Positions 35,107 to 43,429 of a stretch of 64,000 nt of DNA are shown here, in pieces. Position 1 is the stretch's first letter; every line of letters starts with the position of its first letter. Source of the stretch: CAIQQQ01 sp037445025 (lineage in GTDB: Bacteria; Pseudomonadota; Alphaproteobacteria; Acetobacterales; Acetobacteraceae); assembly GCA_037445025.1 (NCBI GenBank), contig JBBILI010000002.1, positions 1 to 64,000 of the forward strand. The letters run 5' to 3'. Below the pieces are notes generated by a model that saw only the letters and a list, made by a program, of their open reading frames with translations, searched no databases and was not told where the DNA came from. Position numbers and translations under genes: made by a program.

Positions 35107-35349
35107 ATGACATCCCCATTGCCACTCCTGTCCGAAAGACACACTGCCCCGGGTCAGGCTGCAGATGACCTGACCCGATCTGCAGACTTCGTCTCGCTGC
35201 AGGACACGCTTGCCCGGATCGAGGCCCTGAAGCAGGACGGGAACCAAGCGGGCGCCGAACAGGTCTGCACCGCAGCACTCGAACACATCTCCAGCGCCGA
35301 GCTCCTGGCTGCCCATGCGGCACTCGCGCGTGACCGCGGCGATCACTAG
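35107..35349 (+). pseudogene. 5' part of a TPR gene ended by in-frame amber codon
   Basis: An 80-residue frame starting MTSPLPLLSERHTAPGQ with a good ribosome site (CCGGAGAAGCC). It stops at TAG 35347-35349. The same frame continues without shift into the 35374 gene: the residues around the stop, ARDRGDH-stop-AAATRWEAVRLNAPDR, match the repeat rhythm of the following TPR units (compare AKDWPSALTRWETVRSRMPQ). A single CAG-to-TAG change would explain it. It is therefore probably the true N-terminus of the next gene, separated by a nonsense mutation, sequencing error or readthrough site. Confidence 0.7.
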
Positions 35350-35373
35350 GCTGCGGCGACGCGATGGGAGGCG

Positions 35374-38049
35374 GTGCGGCTGAACGCACCGGACCGACAG
35401 GATGGCTACATCGAAGGGGCCAAGTCCTTGCGCGCCTTGCGGGCGTTCACGGCCGCGGAGCAGGTGCTGCAACAGGCGATGGCGCATCTGCCGACAGCCG
35501 AAGCCCCGGTGATCGAATTCGCCTGGCTGGCGCAGATTGCCAAGGACTGGCCCAGCGCCCTGACACGGTGGGAGACAGTGCGCAGCCGCATGCCCCAGCA
35601 CGCTGTGGGCTTTACCGCGGGTGCCATCGCCCTGCGCGAGTCCGGCAGGATCGATGAGGCCGAAGCGCTGCTGGTACAGGCCCTGACCCTGTTCCCGGAT
35701 CATGCCGATGTGCTGACGGAACGCGCCTACCTCGCGCAGGCACGCAGGGCCTGGTCCGCGGCTGCAGAACGCTGGCAGGCGCTGCGCACGGCGCACCCCG
35801 ACCGCCTGATTGCCTACACCGCCGGCGCCCAGGCGCTGCGCGAATCCGGCGATCCTGCCGCAGCCGACGCCTTGCTCGCCAAGGCGGCACAGGCATTTCC
35901 GCAGGATCTGGGCCTCGCCGTTGCCCAGGCCCAGAGTCACGAACGTGCCCAGCATTGGACGGACGCCGCCAAGGCCTGGGCTGCCCTGCGCGCGACCTCC
36001 CCGGCTGTGATGGAAGCCTGGATCGGCGGCGCCCGTGCGCTGCGCGCCACGGGGCAGACCGACGCAGCCGATCAGCTGCTGCGCGAGGCTTGCGAACGCT
36101 TTCCCGGCCAGGAGACGCCCGAATTCGAATACGCCTGGCGCGCGCATCACAGCCGCGACTGGCCGGAGGCCCTGCTGCGCTGGGAAACGATCCGCGCCCG
36201 CCATCCGCAGCACGCCGCCGGCTATATCGGCGGCGCCGTCAGCCTGCGCGAGCTGCGGCGGGACGCCGAAGCCGACGCGCTGCTGCAGGACGCGATGGCG
36301 CGGTTTCCCACCCAGGCCTCATGCGCCATCGAATATGCCTGGCTGCGGCACGCGCGGCGCGACTGGCAGGGTGCGCTGCCGCGCTGGATCGACGTCTGCA
36401 CCCGTTTCCCGGACCAGGCCGACGCGTGGCTGCGCCGTGCCGTCGCCGAGATCGAGCTGTGGCAATACGATTCCGCCGAGGCCACGCTCACCGAAGCGAT
36501 GCTGCGCTTTCCCGATCATGTCCCGTTCATGGTCGAGTTTGCCGCCATCGCGGTGCGCCAGGCCAACTGGGAGGGCGCGCTGGAGCGCTACGCCGCCTTG
36601 CGCGCCCGATTCCCCCAGGAGATGATCGGCATCACCGGGCCGGCCGGCGTGCTGAAGACCCAGTTCCGGCTCACTGAGGCCGAAGCCCTGCTCGAAACCG
36701 CGATGGTGCAGTTTCCGCAAGATCCGCGGCCCCGTCTCGAACATGCGCTGCTGCCGGTGGTACCGCTGTTTCGCAAGAACCGGCGCTACGACATCACGCT
36801 GCTGCGGCTGGCCGCGTTGCGTCGTGACTTCCCCGCCTTCATCGACGGCTTCGTCACGAGCGTGGCCATGCTGCGCGAATTGAACCAGCACGAATCGGCC
36901 GAGCGCGTGGCGGCGGCCTGGGCAGGCGCGCCCGGCATCGGGCTCGCCATCGAACGCGCCCGTGTCGCCGAGGCCCGCGGCGACCAGGACGCGGCGATCG
37001 CCCGCTTCACCGAGCTGCGTGACCATTTCCCTGATATTCCCGCCGGCCATGTCGGCCTCGCCGGCGCGCTTTCGCGCAGCGAGCGGCATGACGAAGCGGA
37101 CGCCGTCCTCACCGACGCCGTCGCCCGCTTCCCCAACGATGCCGGCACGGCCGCGGAACACGGCCAGGTCGCTGCCCGCCGGCATGACTGGTCAACCGCC
37201 CTGGCGCGCTGGACGGCAGCGCAGCAGCGCTTCCCCGACGATCAGCAATTCGTTCAGCGCATCTACGAGGCGCAGACTCGCCTGTCGGAAATCGAGCCCG
37301 ACGCGGATGCCGCCCCACCGGTGATCGATCGGTCCGGCCCGTTCAAGGCCGAAATCGACCTGTCCCTGTCCGCCGATCTGCGTCAGCAGATGCGCGACCT
37401 CGCGATGCAGTTCGAGAGCCTCGGCGGCCGCGACATCGGCTGCGAGTTCGGCATGGTCCAGCGCGCCTGCGGTGCCGAACCGCTCGGCCTGCTGCGGTGG
37501 GCCGATATGACACCCGAGGCGCTCACCACCGCCCTGGAGAACCGATTCGAGGGTGTTGGCGAGGCGGAACACACCGAGCTGTTCCTGGATGGTCTTGGCC
37601 GGCCCGAATACTGCACGCGCGATCGCCGCGGCATGATGTATTCGCGCGCCTTCATCTACGCCGATGAAATTCCGTTCGACAAGATGTACGCCCAATCGTG
37701 CCGGCGTCTGAAGTTCCTGACCCGCAAGCTGATCGATGATCTGGAGCAGGGCAGCAAGATCTTCGTCTACCGCTTCAGCCGGCGAGACCTCACCGACGCC
37801 GAGCTCGCACGGCTTCACGCCGCCGTCCGCAACTATGGCCGCAACACACTGCTCTATGTGCGCTATGCCGATGCAGCCAACCCGCCCGGCAGTGTCACAC
37901 ACGCGGCACCCGGGCTGCTGATCGGCCATATGACCAAGTTCAAGGTCTCACGGACCGGACAATTGGAAGCGGTCCCTCCGACCGACGCCTGGATGGCCGT
38001 CTGCCGCGCGGCCTATGAGCTTTGGCCGCAGGCCCAGAGCGAAGACTAG
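35374..38049 (+). CDS. Large TPR protein with conserved C-terminal domain (main part of amber-split gene)
   Basis: Up to 891 residues from GTG 35374, in frame with the 35107 fragment; another internal start is ATG 35479. About residues 1-640 are repeats of roughly 67 residues (two TPRs each) with EYAWL...RDW..AL.RWE and FP..A.GYIGGA.SLRE patterns. The C-terminal 230 residues contain ESLGGRDIGCEFGMVQRACG and AEPLGLLRWADMTPEAL, later KIFVYRFSRRDLTDAELARL. That is a conserved domain I have seen attached to TPRs in related bacteria, but I cannot name its function. The SD spacing at GTG 35374 (GGGAGG two bases away) is poor, supporting the view that 35107 is the original start. Confidence 0.75.
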   Translation: MRLNAPDRQDGYIEGAKSLRALRAFTAAEQVLQQAMAHLPTAEAPVIEFAWLAQIAKDWPSALTRWETVRSRMPQHAVGFTAGAIALRESGRIDEAEALLVQALTLFPDHADVLTERAYLAQARRAWSAAAERWQALRTAHPDRLIAYTAGAQALRESGDPAAADALLAKAAQAFPQDLGLAVAQAQSHERAQHWTDAAKAWAALRATSPAVMEAWIGGARALRATGQTDAADQLLREACERFPGQETPEFEYAWRAHHSRDWPEALLRWETIRARHPQHAAGYIGGAVSLRELRRDAEADALLQDAMARFPTQASCAIEYAWLRHARRDWQGALPRWIDVCTRFPDQADAWLRRAVAEIELWQYDSAEATLTEAMLRFPDHVPFMVEFAAIAVRQANWEGALERYAALRARFPQEMIGITGPAGVLKTQFRLTEAEALLETAMVQFPQDPRPRLEHALLPVVPLFRKNRRYDITLLRLAALRRDFPAFIDGFVTSVAMLRELNQHESAERVAAAWAGAPGIGLAIERARVAEARGDQDAAIARFTELRDHFPDIPAGHVGLAGALSRSERHDEADAVLTDAVARFPNDAGTAAEHGQVAARRHDWSTALARWTAAQQRFPDDQQFVQRIYEAQTRLSEIEPDADAAPPVIDRSGPFKAEIDLSLSADLRQQMRDLAMQFESLGGRDIGCEFGMVQRACGAEPLGLLRWADMTPEALTTALENRFEGVGEAEHTELFLDGLGRPEYCTRDRRGMMYSRAFIYADEIPFDKMYAQSCRRLKFLTRKLIDDLEQGSKIFVYRFSRRDLTDAELARLHAAVRNYGRNTLLYVRYADAANPPGSVTHAAPGLLIGHMTKFKVSRTGQLEAVPPTDAWMAVCRAAYELWPQAQSED

Positions 38050-38109
38050 AGCAATATGGCTATAGGTGGACTCACCGTGCCATAAAATTGCTCGTTAAAA
38101 CAAAAAGCT

Positions 38110-38149
38110 AGAGCGGGATGGCATCGCCTATCAGATGCCACCCCGCTCT
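38110..38149. repeat. Near-perfect 16-bp stem-loop
   Basis: AGAGCGGGATGGCATC (38110-38125) pairs with GATGCCACCCCGCTCT (38134-38149) with one mismatch and an eight-base loop. It follows the TPR stop by 60 bases and lies beside the transposase remnant, so it may be a terminator or part of an old element end. Confidence 0.6.
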
Positions 38150-38160
38150 GGGACCTGTCC

Positions 38161-38238
38161 TCAATTGAGCCAGATGACGGCAGCGGCGAGGTGAACGGAG
38201 GCTCCACCTCTGCCGGGTCCACGGAAAGCCCTGGCCTC
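38161..38238 (-). pseudogene. Remnant of a transposase C-terminus (IS5-like)
   Basis: On the minus strand a short frame ends ...GGASVHLAAAVIWLN with TGA at 38161-38163. The HLAAA(V/M)IWL ending is what I remember at the C-terminus of IS5-type transposases. Only about 12 residues match convincingly and no catalytic residues remain, so this is a decayed fragment. The rest of the open frame upstream is unrelated. Confidence 0.4.
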
Positions 38239-38244
38239 ATTTAT

Positions 38245-38273
38245 ACCAACGGTCATGAAGAATGACCGTTGGT
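38245..38273. repeat. Palindrome with IS630-end-like core, small copy
   Basis: ACCAACGGTCAT (38245-38256) pairs with ATGACCGTTGGT (38262-38273), loop five bases. The core CCGTTGGT is shared with the palindrome at 38317-38369 and with the sequence after the IS630 transposase stop at the left edge of the window. Confidence 0.7.
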
Positions 38274-38316
38274 GTGGTCTTGGTTTGGCGCGCCGCCGCC
38301 GGCCAACCCGGCGCGC

Positions 38317-38369
38317 AATACCAACGGCCTTGATCGATGGAAGAGTCATCGATCAAGGCCGTTGGTATT
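38317..38369. repeat. Perfect 23-bp palindrome, MITE-like
   Basis: Left arm 38317-38339 (AATACCAACGGCC...) and right arm 38347-38369 (...GGCCGTTGGTATT) are perfect inverted copies with a seven-base loop. The arm ends match GGCCGTTGGTAT at 115-127 next to the IS630 transposase fragment. The right arm reaches two bases into the GMC gene stop codon, so it may now serve as its terminator. Confidence 0.75.
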
Positions 38370-39993
38370 ACTTCCCCCCATTGTCCGACAGGATCATCTC
38401 CGCGGCTTTGCTCGCCACCATCATGACGGGGGCGTTGGTGTTGCCGGAGATGAGGTGAGGGAAGATGGACGCGTCGACGATGCGCAGGGCGGACAGGCCG
38501 TGGACGCGGAGTTGGGGGTCGACGACGGCGGTGGCCTCGTCGGGGCCCATGCGGCAGGTGCAGCTGGGGTGGTAGACGGTGCCGCAGCGGGCGCGGAAGT
38601 CGTTGAGCAGGGCGTCGTCGGTGGTGATGGTCGGGCCAGGGGCGAGTTCTTCGGCGATCACCTCGGCCATCGCGGATTGGGCGGCGATGCGGCGCAGGAG
38701 GTGCAGGCCGTCGATTATGTCCTGGCGGTCCTGTTCGGTGGAAAGGCTGTTGGGGCGGATGGCGGGCTGGGCGCGCGGGTCGAGCGAGGTGATTTCGATG
38801 GTGCCTCGGCTTGATGTGACGCAGTTGGAGAGGCCGATGGAGAAGCCGGGGAATGGGTCGGGGCCGGTCAGGGGGCGGGTGCCGGATTTGGCCTGATAGG
38901 TGCTGATGGCCTGGAAATAGAGCTGGACGTTGGCGCGGTCGCGGTCGGGGCGGGTGCGGACGAAGCCGCCGCCCTGGTTCATGGAGAGGGCGAGCGGGCC
39001 GCGGCCGCGCAGAAGAAAATTGGCGCCGGCCCAGAGGCGGGCGGCTGTCGTGTTGAGCTCCTGGTTCAGCGTGGGGACGCGGGAGCGGTACGTATAATTA
39101 ATACCGACATGGTCCTGCAGATGGGCGCCGACATTGGGGTTGTGATGGACGACCGGGATGCCGTGGCGTTGCAGCAGGGTGGCGTCACCGACGCCGGAGA
39201 GCTGGAGCAGTTGGGGGGTGTTCACGGCGCCGGCGGAGAGGATGACCTCGCGGCGTGCGGTGAGGGTGCGGCGTTGGCCTTTGTGCATGATCTCCACGCC
39301 GGCGGCGCGTGTGCCGTCGAAGGTGACGCGCAGGGCGTGGGCTCTGGTGAGGACCGTCACGTTGGGGCGTTTCATGGTGGGTTTGAGGAAGGCTTTGGCG
39401 GCGGACACGCGCCAGCCGCCTTTGGTGTTGGTCTGGTAGATGCCGACACCCTCCTGGGTGGGGCCGTTGAAGTCCGGATTGAAGGCGAGGCCGGCCTGTT
39501 CGGACGCCTTCACGAAGCGGGCGGCGAGCGGGTGGACCCGGTTGGAGAGGTCGGCGATGTGGATCTTGCCACCGGTGGCGCGATACTCGTCGGCGCCGGC
39601 CTGGTTGTCTTCGAGGCGTTTGAAGTGGGGGAGAACGTCGGTCCAGCCCCAGCCTGGGTTGCCGGCGGCCTTCCAGTCCTCGTAGTCGAGCCGGTCGCCG
39701 CGGATCCAGACCATGGCGTTGATGGAGCTGGAGCCGCCGAGCACCTTGCCGCGGGGCCAATAGTCGGCGCGGCCGCCGAGGCCGGGGTCGGGCTCGGTGG
39801 TATAGGCCCAGTTGATGCGGCGGTCGAAGAAGGTCTTGCCGTAGCCGAGCGGGACGTGGATCCAGAAATAATGGTCTGACGGCCCGGCTTCGAGCACGGC
39901 GACAGTGTGTTGGCCGCTTTCGCTGAGGCGGTCGGCGAGCAGGCAGCCGGCGGAGCCGGCGCCCACGATGATGAAGTCGAAGATGTCGGGCAT
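38368..39993 (-). CDS. GMC-family FAD oxidoreductase (choline-dehydrogenase-like)
   Basis: A 541-residue flavoprotein. The FAD-binding start FDFIIVGAGSAGCLLADRLS, the GMC signature around GKVLGGSSSINAMVWIRGD, the second signature SAGAVNTPQLLQLSGVGD, and the catalytic-His block YHPSCTCRMG near the C-terminus are present. GMC enzymes oxidise alcohols, including choline and sugars. ATG 39993 lies one base after the ABC ATPase stop, so it is the last gene of the nine-gene run. The local GC-rich codon use is like its neighbours. The substrate is unknown; the name choline dehydrogenase should not be assumed. Confidence 0.87.
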   Translation of the reverse strand: MPDIFDFIIVGAGSAGCLLADRLSESGQHTVAVLEAGPSDHYFWIHVPLGYGKTFFDRRINWAYTTEPDPGLGGRADYWPRGKVLGGSSSINAMVWIRGDRLDYEDWKAAGNPGWGWTDVLPHFKRLEDNQAGADEYRATGGKIHIADLSNRVHPLAARFVKASEQAGLAFNPDFNGPTQEGVGIYQTNTKGGWRVSAAKAFLKPTMKRPNVTVLTRAHALRVTFDGTRAAGVEIMHKGQRRTLTARREVILSAGAVNTPQLLQLSGVGDATLLQRHGIPVVHHNPNVGAHLQDHVGINYTYRSRVPTLNQELNTTAARLWAGANFLLRGRGPLALSMNQGGGFVRTRPDRDRANVQLYFQAISTYQAKSGTRPLTGPDPFPGFSIGLSNCVTSSRGTIEITSLDPRAQPAIRPNSLSTEQDRQDIIDGLHLLRRIAAQSAMAEVIAEELAPGPTITTDDALLNDFRARCGTVYHPSCTCRMGPDEATAVVDPQLRVHGLSALRIVDASIFPHLISGNTNAPVMMVASKAAEMILSDNGGK

Positions 39994-39994
39994 G

Positions 39995-41620
39995 TCAGGT
40001 GTCTTGTCGGGCCAGGACTTCGTCGAGCCAGTCGGCGCGCATTTCGGGCACGCTGGACAGCAGGAGTTCGGTGTAGGGGTGCAGAGGCGGGGAGAAGACC
40101 ACGCTGGTGTCGCCGCCGGCGACAAGCTTGCCCTTCAGCATCACCGCCACCTTGTTGGCGATGCGCTTCACGGTGCCGAGGTCGTGGGTGATGAAGAGGT
40201 AGGCGACGTCGAGGTCCGCCTGCAGCTTCGCCAGCAGGCGGAGGATCTCTTCGCCGACGAGCTGGTCGAGGGCGGAGGTGACTTCGTCGCAGATGATGAG
40301 GTCGGGTTCGGCGGCAAGTGCGCGGGCGATGCCGACGCGTTGTTTCTGGCCGCCGGAGAGGGCGGCGGGTTTGCGGTCGATGAAGCTCTCGGGGAGGTCC
40401 ATCATGCGAAGCAGTTCGAGGACGCGGGTGCGGACTTCGGATCGGGAGCGGTTGAAATAGAAGGCCACGGGGCGGCCGATGATCTCCAGCAGGGTCTGAT
40501 TGGGATTGAGCGCGATGTCCGGGCTTTGGTAGATCATCTGGATGCGGCGGAGCTGGTCGCGGGTGCGGTGCTTCAGGCGGGGCGGCAGGGATTTGCCTTC
40601 GAAGCGAATGTCGCCGCTTTCGCGGGGAAGCAGACCGATGATGACGCGGGCCAGGGTGGATTTGCCGCTGCCGCTTTCGCCGACCACGGCGAGGGTGTCG
40701 CCGCGACTGATGGAGAGACTCACGTCGTCGATGACGCGGACCAGGCCGGAGTAGCTGGCGACGGCGTGGGACACGTCCAGCAGCGGAGTATTGTCCGGGG
40801 CAGAGACGATCGGGTGGCCTTCGGCGCGGTCGGCGACCAGGCGGCGGGTGTAGTCCTGCCGGGGGTTCTGCAGGATGTCGGTGGCGGAGGCGTGTTCCAC
40901 CATGCGGCCGTGGCGGAGGACCATGATCTCGTCGGCGATCTGGGCGACGACGGCGAGGTCGTGGGTGATGTAGATGGCCGCCGTGCCGTGTTCGCGGATG
41001 AGCTTGCGGAAGCTGGCGAGGACTTCGACCTGCGTGGTGACGTCGAGCGCCGTGGTGGGTTCGTCGAACACCAGGATGTCGGGGCGGGCGGCCATCGCCA
41101 TGGCGGCCATGGCGCGCTGGAGCTGGCCGCCGCTGACCTGGTGGGGGTAGCGGTCGCCGAAATGCGCGGGGTCCGGCAGGTCGAGCTCGCGGAACAGCTC
41201 GATGGCGCGGGCGCGGACTTCGGCCTGCGTGTACCGGCCGTCGCGGAGCGGGATTTCGCAGACCTGCTGCATCAGGGTGTGGGCGGGGTTGAAGCTGGCA
41301 GCGGCGGATTGGGCGATGTAGGCGATGTATTTGCCGCGGAGGTCGCGGGTTTCGGTAGCGGACATGGTGCGGATGTCGCGGCCCTCGAACAGCAGCGTGC
41401 CGCCGGTGATGGCGCAGCCGGCGCGGGTGTAGCCGAGCACGGCGAGGCCGATGGTGGATTTGCCGGCACCGCTTTCGCCGATCAGGCCGAGCACCTGGCC
41501 GCGGCGCAGGGTGAAACTGACGTCGTGGACCAGCACAGGGCCGGGCTTTTGACCGCTGCCCCGCACCGCGATTTGCAGTCCTGTGACGTCGAGGATGACG
41601 TCGCCGATGGCCCGGCTCAT
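39995..41620 (-). CDS. Peptide/opine ABC transporter ATPase, DppD-DppF fused
   Basis: A 541-residue protein with two complete ATPase domains. The first has Walker A GESGAGKST and signature VSGGQLQRAM; the second has GESGSGKST and LSGGQKQRVG. Oligopeptide-type C-terminal extensions follow each (NPRQDYTRRLVADR and PPLHPYTELLLSSVP). Dpp/Opp systems often split these into two proteins; fusion is also common. ATG 41620 overlaps the permease stop (ATGA). Confidence 0.92.
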   Translation of the reverse strand: MSRAIGDVILDVTGLQIAVRGSGQKPGPVLVHDVSFTLRRGQVLGLIGESGAGKSTIGLAVLGYTRAGCAITGGTLLFEGRDIRTMSATETRDLRGKYIAYIAQSAAASFNPAHTLMQQVCEIPLRDGRYTQAEVRARAIELFRELDLPDPAHFGDRYPHQVSGGQLQRAMAAMAMAARPDILVFDEPTTALDVTTQVEVLASFRKLIREHGTAAIYITHDLAVVAQIADEIMVLRHGRMVEHASATDILQNPRQDYTRRLVADRAEGHPIVSAPDNTPLLDVSHAVASYSGLVRVIDDVSLSISRGDTLAVVGESGSGKSTLARVIIGLLPRESGDIRFEGKSLPPRLKHRTRDQLRRIQMIYQSPDIALNPNQTLLEIIGRPVAFYFNRSRSEVRTRVLELLRMMDLPESFIDRKPAALSGGQKQRVGIARALAAEPDLIICDEVTSALDQLVGEEILRLLAKLQADLDVAYLFITHDLGTVKRIANKVAVMLKGKLVAGGDTSVVFSPPLHPYTELLLSSVPEMRADWLDEVLARQDT

Positions 41621-42444
41621 GCGCGTTCTCCGAAGCCGCGCGCGTGGATGCTCAGCATCCAGTCCACCACGAAGTTCACGCCGATGGTCAGAAGCGCGAT
41701 GGCGCCGGCGGGGTAGAGCGGGGCCGGCAGGTCCAGCGCGATGACGTCGCGATAGTCGCGCACCATGCTGCCCCAGTCGGCGGCGGGGGGTTGCACGCCG
41801 AGGCCGAGGAAGGAGAGGGCGGCGACGAACAGGAAGGCGAAGGTGAAGCGCAGGCCGAATTCGGCGATCAGCGGCGCCATGGCGTTGGGCAGGATTTCGC
41901 GGGTGATGATCCACCACAGGCCCTCGCCACGGACCTTCGCCACTTCGACGTATTCGAGGGCACCGATGTTCATGGCGAGCGCGCGGGCGAGGCGGAACAC
42001 CTTCACACTGTCGAGCAAAGCGAGGGTCACGATCAGCACCGGCAGGTCGGTGCCGAGGACGGACAGAACGACAAAGGCGAAGATGAGCGTGGGCATCGAC
42101 AGGATCAGGTCCACAAGGCGGGACAGCAGCGTGTCCACCCAGCCCTTGGCGATGGCGGCGGTGAAGCCGGTGATGATGCCGATGGTGAACGACAGGATGG
42201 TGATCACCAGGGACAGGCCGATCGACATGCGGGCGCCGTAGAGCAGGCGGGAGAAGATGTCACGGCCGAGATTGTCGAGGCCCATCCAGTAGGTGGCGTC
42301 GGCATCGGCCCAGGCGTCGCCGACGACATCGGCTTCCGGGAACGGCGCGAGCAAGGGGGCGGCGATGGCGGCGATGAGGAACACGGCGATGATCAGCAGG
42401 CCGATCATCGCGGGCCAGGAGGGGCGGTGGCCGAAGATCCTCAT
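41617..42444 (-). CDS. Peptide/opine ABC transporter permease (DppC-like)
   Basis: A 275-residue permease with six membrane segments. TYWMGLDNLGRDIFSRLLYGARMS and the EAA loop VAKVRGEGLWWIITREILPNAM are typical of DppC/OppC. ATG 42444 overlaps the DppB stop; longer upstream starts lie inside that gene. It works with the DppB-like subunit. Confidence 0.92.
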   Translation of the reverse strand: MRIFGHRPSWPAMIGLLIIAVFLIAAIAAPLLAPFPEADVVGDAWADADATYWMGLDNLGRDIFSRLLYGARMSIGLSLVITILSFTIGIITGFTAAIAKGWVDTLLSRLVDLILSMPTLIFAFVVLSVLGTDLPVLIVTLALLDSVKVFRLARALAMNIGALEYVEVAKVRGEGLWWIITREILPNAMAPLIAEFGLRFTFAFLFVAALSFLGLGVQPPAADWGSMVRDYRDVIALDLPAPLYPAGAIALLTIGVNFVVDWMLSIHARGFGERA

Positions 42445-43388
42445 CGCGGGTTGCGCAGGCGGGGGTTGGACAGGATACCCACGATGTCGGCGATCATGTT
42501 CAGCACGATGAAGGCGCCGGCGAAGATCAGGCCGCAGGCCTGCACCAGGGGAAGGTCGTGCTTGGACACCGCATCCACCATCAGCTGGCCGAGGCCGGGA
42601 TAGACGAACACCGATTCCACCACGACCACGCCAACCACGAGATAGGCGAGGTTCAGGGCGACCACGCTGATGATAGGCGCCAGCGCATTTGGGAACGCAT
42701 GGCGGATGACGACGCGGGTTTTCGACAGGCCTTTGAGGAAGGCCATTTCGATGTAGGGACTGGACATGATGCTGAGCACGCTGGCGCGCGTCATGCGCAT
42801 CATGTGGGCCACAATCACCAGCACCAGCGTCATGGTCGGCAGGAAGGTGAGCCACAGCCGGTCACCCATCGGGGTTTCGGGGGTGACGTTGGCCAGGACG
42901 GGAAACCAGTCGAGCCGGACGGCGAAGTATTTCACCAGGAGGTAGCCGACGAGGTAGTCGGGGATGGAGATGGTCAGCAGGGTCACGAGATTGACGGCGC
43001 GGTCGAAGAAGCTGCCCTGGTTGATGGCGGCGAGGAGGCCCAGGCCGATGGCCAGCGGAACCGCCACGAGGGTGGCCAGGGCGGCGAGGAACAGCGTGTT
43101 GCGCAGGCGGGGAGCGAGTTCCTCCACAACATCCCGCTGGTTGGAGAGGCTTACGCCGAGATTGCCCTGCACGGCCCGGCCGAGCCATTCGGCGTAGCGC
43201 ACCAGCGGCGGGCGATCGAGGCCGAGCTCCTTGCGCAGCTCGGCCACGTTTTCAGGCGTGGCCGAGTTCTGCAAGATCGCCGTCGCCAGGTCGCCCGGGA
43301 GCAGCTCGGTGCCGGCGAAGATCATCACCGAGGCGGCCCAGAGCGTGGCGAGACCCAGGAAGAGGCGTAGAACAGTAAGGCGAATCAA
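42441..43388 (-). CDS. Peptide/opine ABC transporter permease (DppB-like)
   Basis: A 315-residue DppB/OppB-type permease with LRLFLGLATLWAASVMIF at the start, the conserved periplasmic GNLGVSL segment and the EAA loop FLKGLSKTRVVIRHAFPNAL. No ATG fits the family start, and the initiation codon appears to be TTG 43388. It sits directly beside hairpin element copy 6, with GAAGG as a possible ribosome site lying within that element. Expression of the permeases may therefore be lower than that of the binding protein. Confidence 0.9.
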   Translation of the reverse strand: MIRLTVLRLFLGLATLWAASVMIFAGTELLPGDLATAILQNSATPENVAELRKELGLDRPPLVRYAEWLGRAVQGNLGVSLSNQRDVVEELAPRLRNTLFLAALATLVAVPLAIGLGLLAAINQGSFFDRAVNLVTLLTISIPDYLVGYLLVKYFAVRLDWFPVLANVTPETPMGDRLWLTFLPTMTLVLVIVAHMMRMTRASVLSIMSSPYIEMAFLKGLSKTRVVIRHAFPNALAPIISVVALNLAYLVVGVVVVESVFVYPGLGQLMVDAVSKHDLPLVQACGLIFAGAFIVLNMIADIVGILSNPRLRNPR

Positions 43389-43422
43389 GAAAGGAAGGCC
43401 TTCTTTTCTGAAAAAAAGAACA
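43389..43422. repeat. A/T-rich hairpin element, copy 6 (single hairpin), in operon
   Basis: TTCTTTTCTGAAAAAAAGAA (43401-43420) forms one A/T hairpin flanked by AAGGAAGGCC. It lies between the binding-protein gene and the permease start on the minus strand, eight bases from the binding-protein stop. It is the only single-hairpin copy. Confidence 0.65.
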
Positions 43423-43429
43423 TTCTTGC

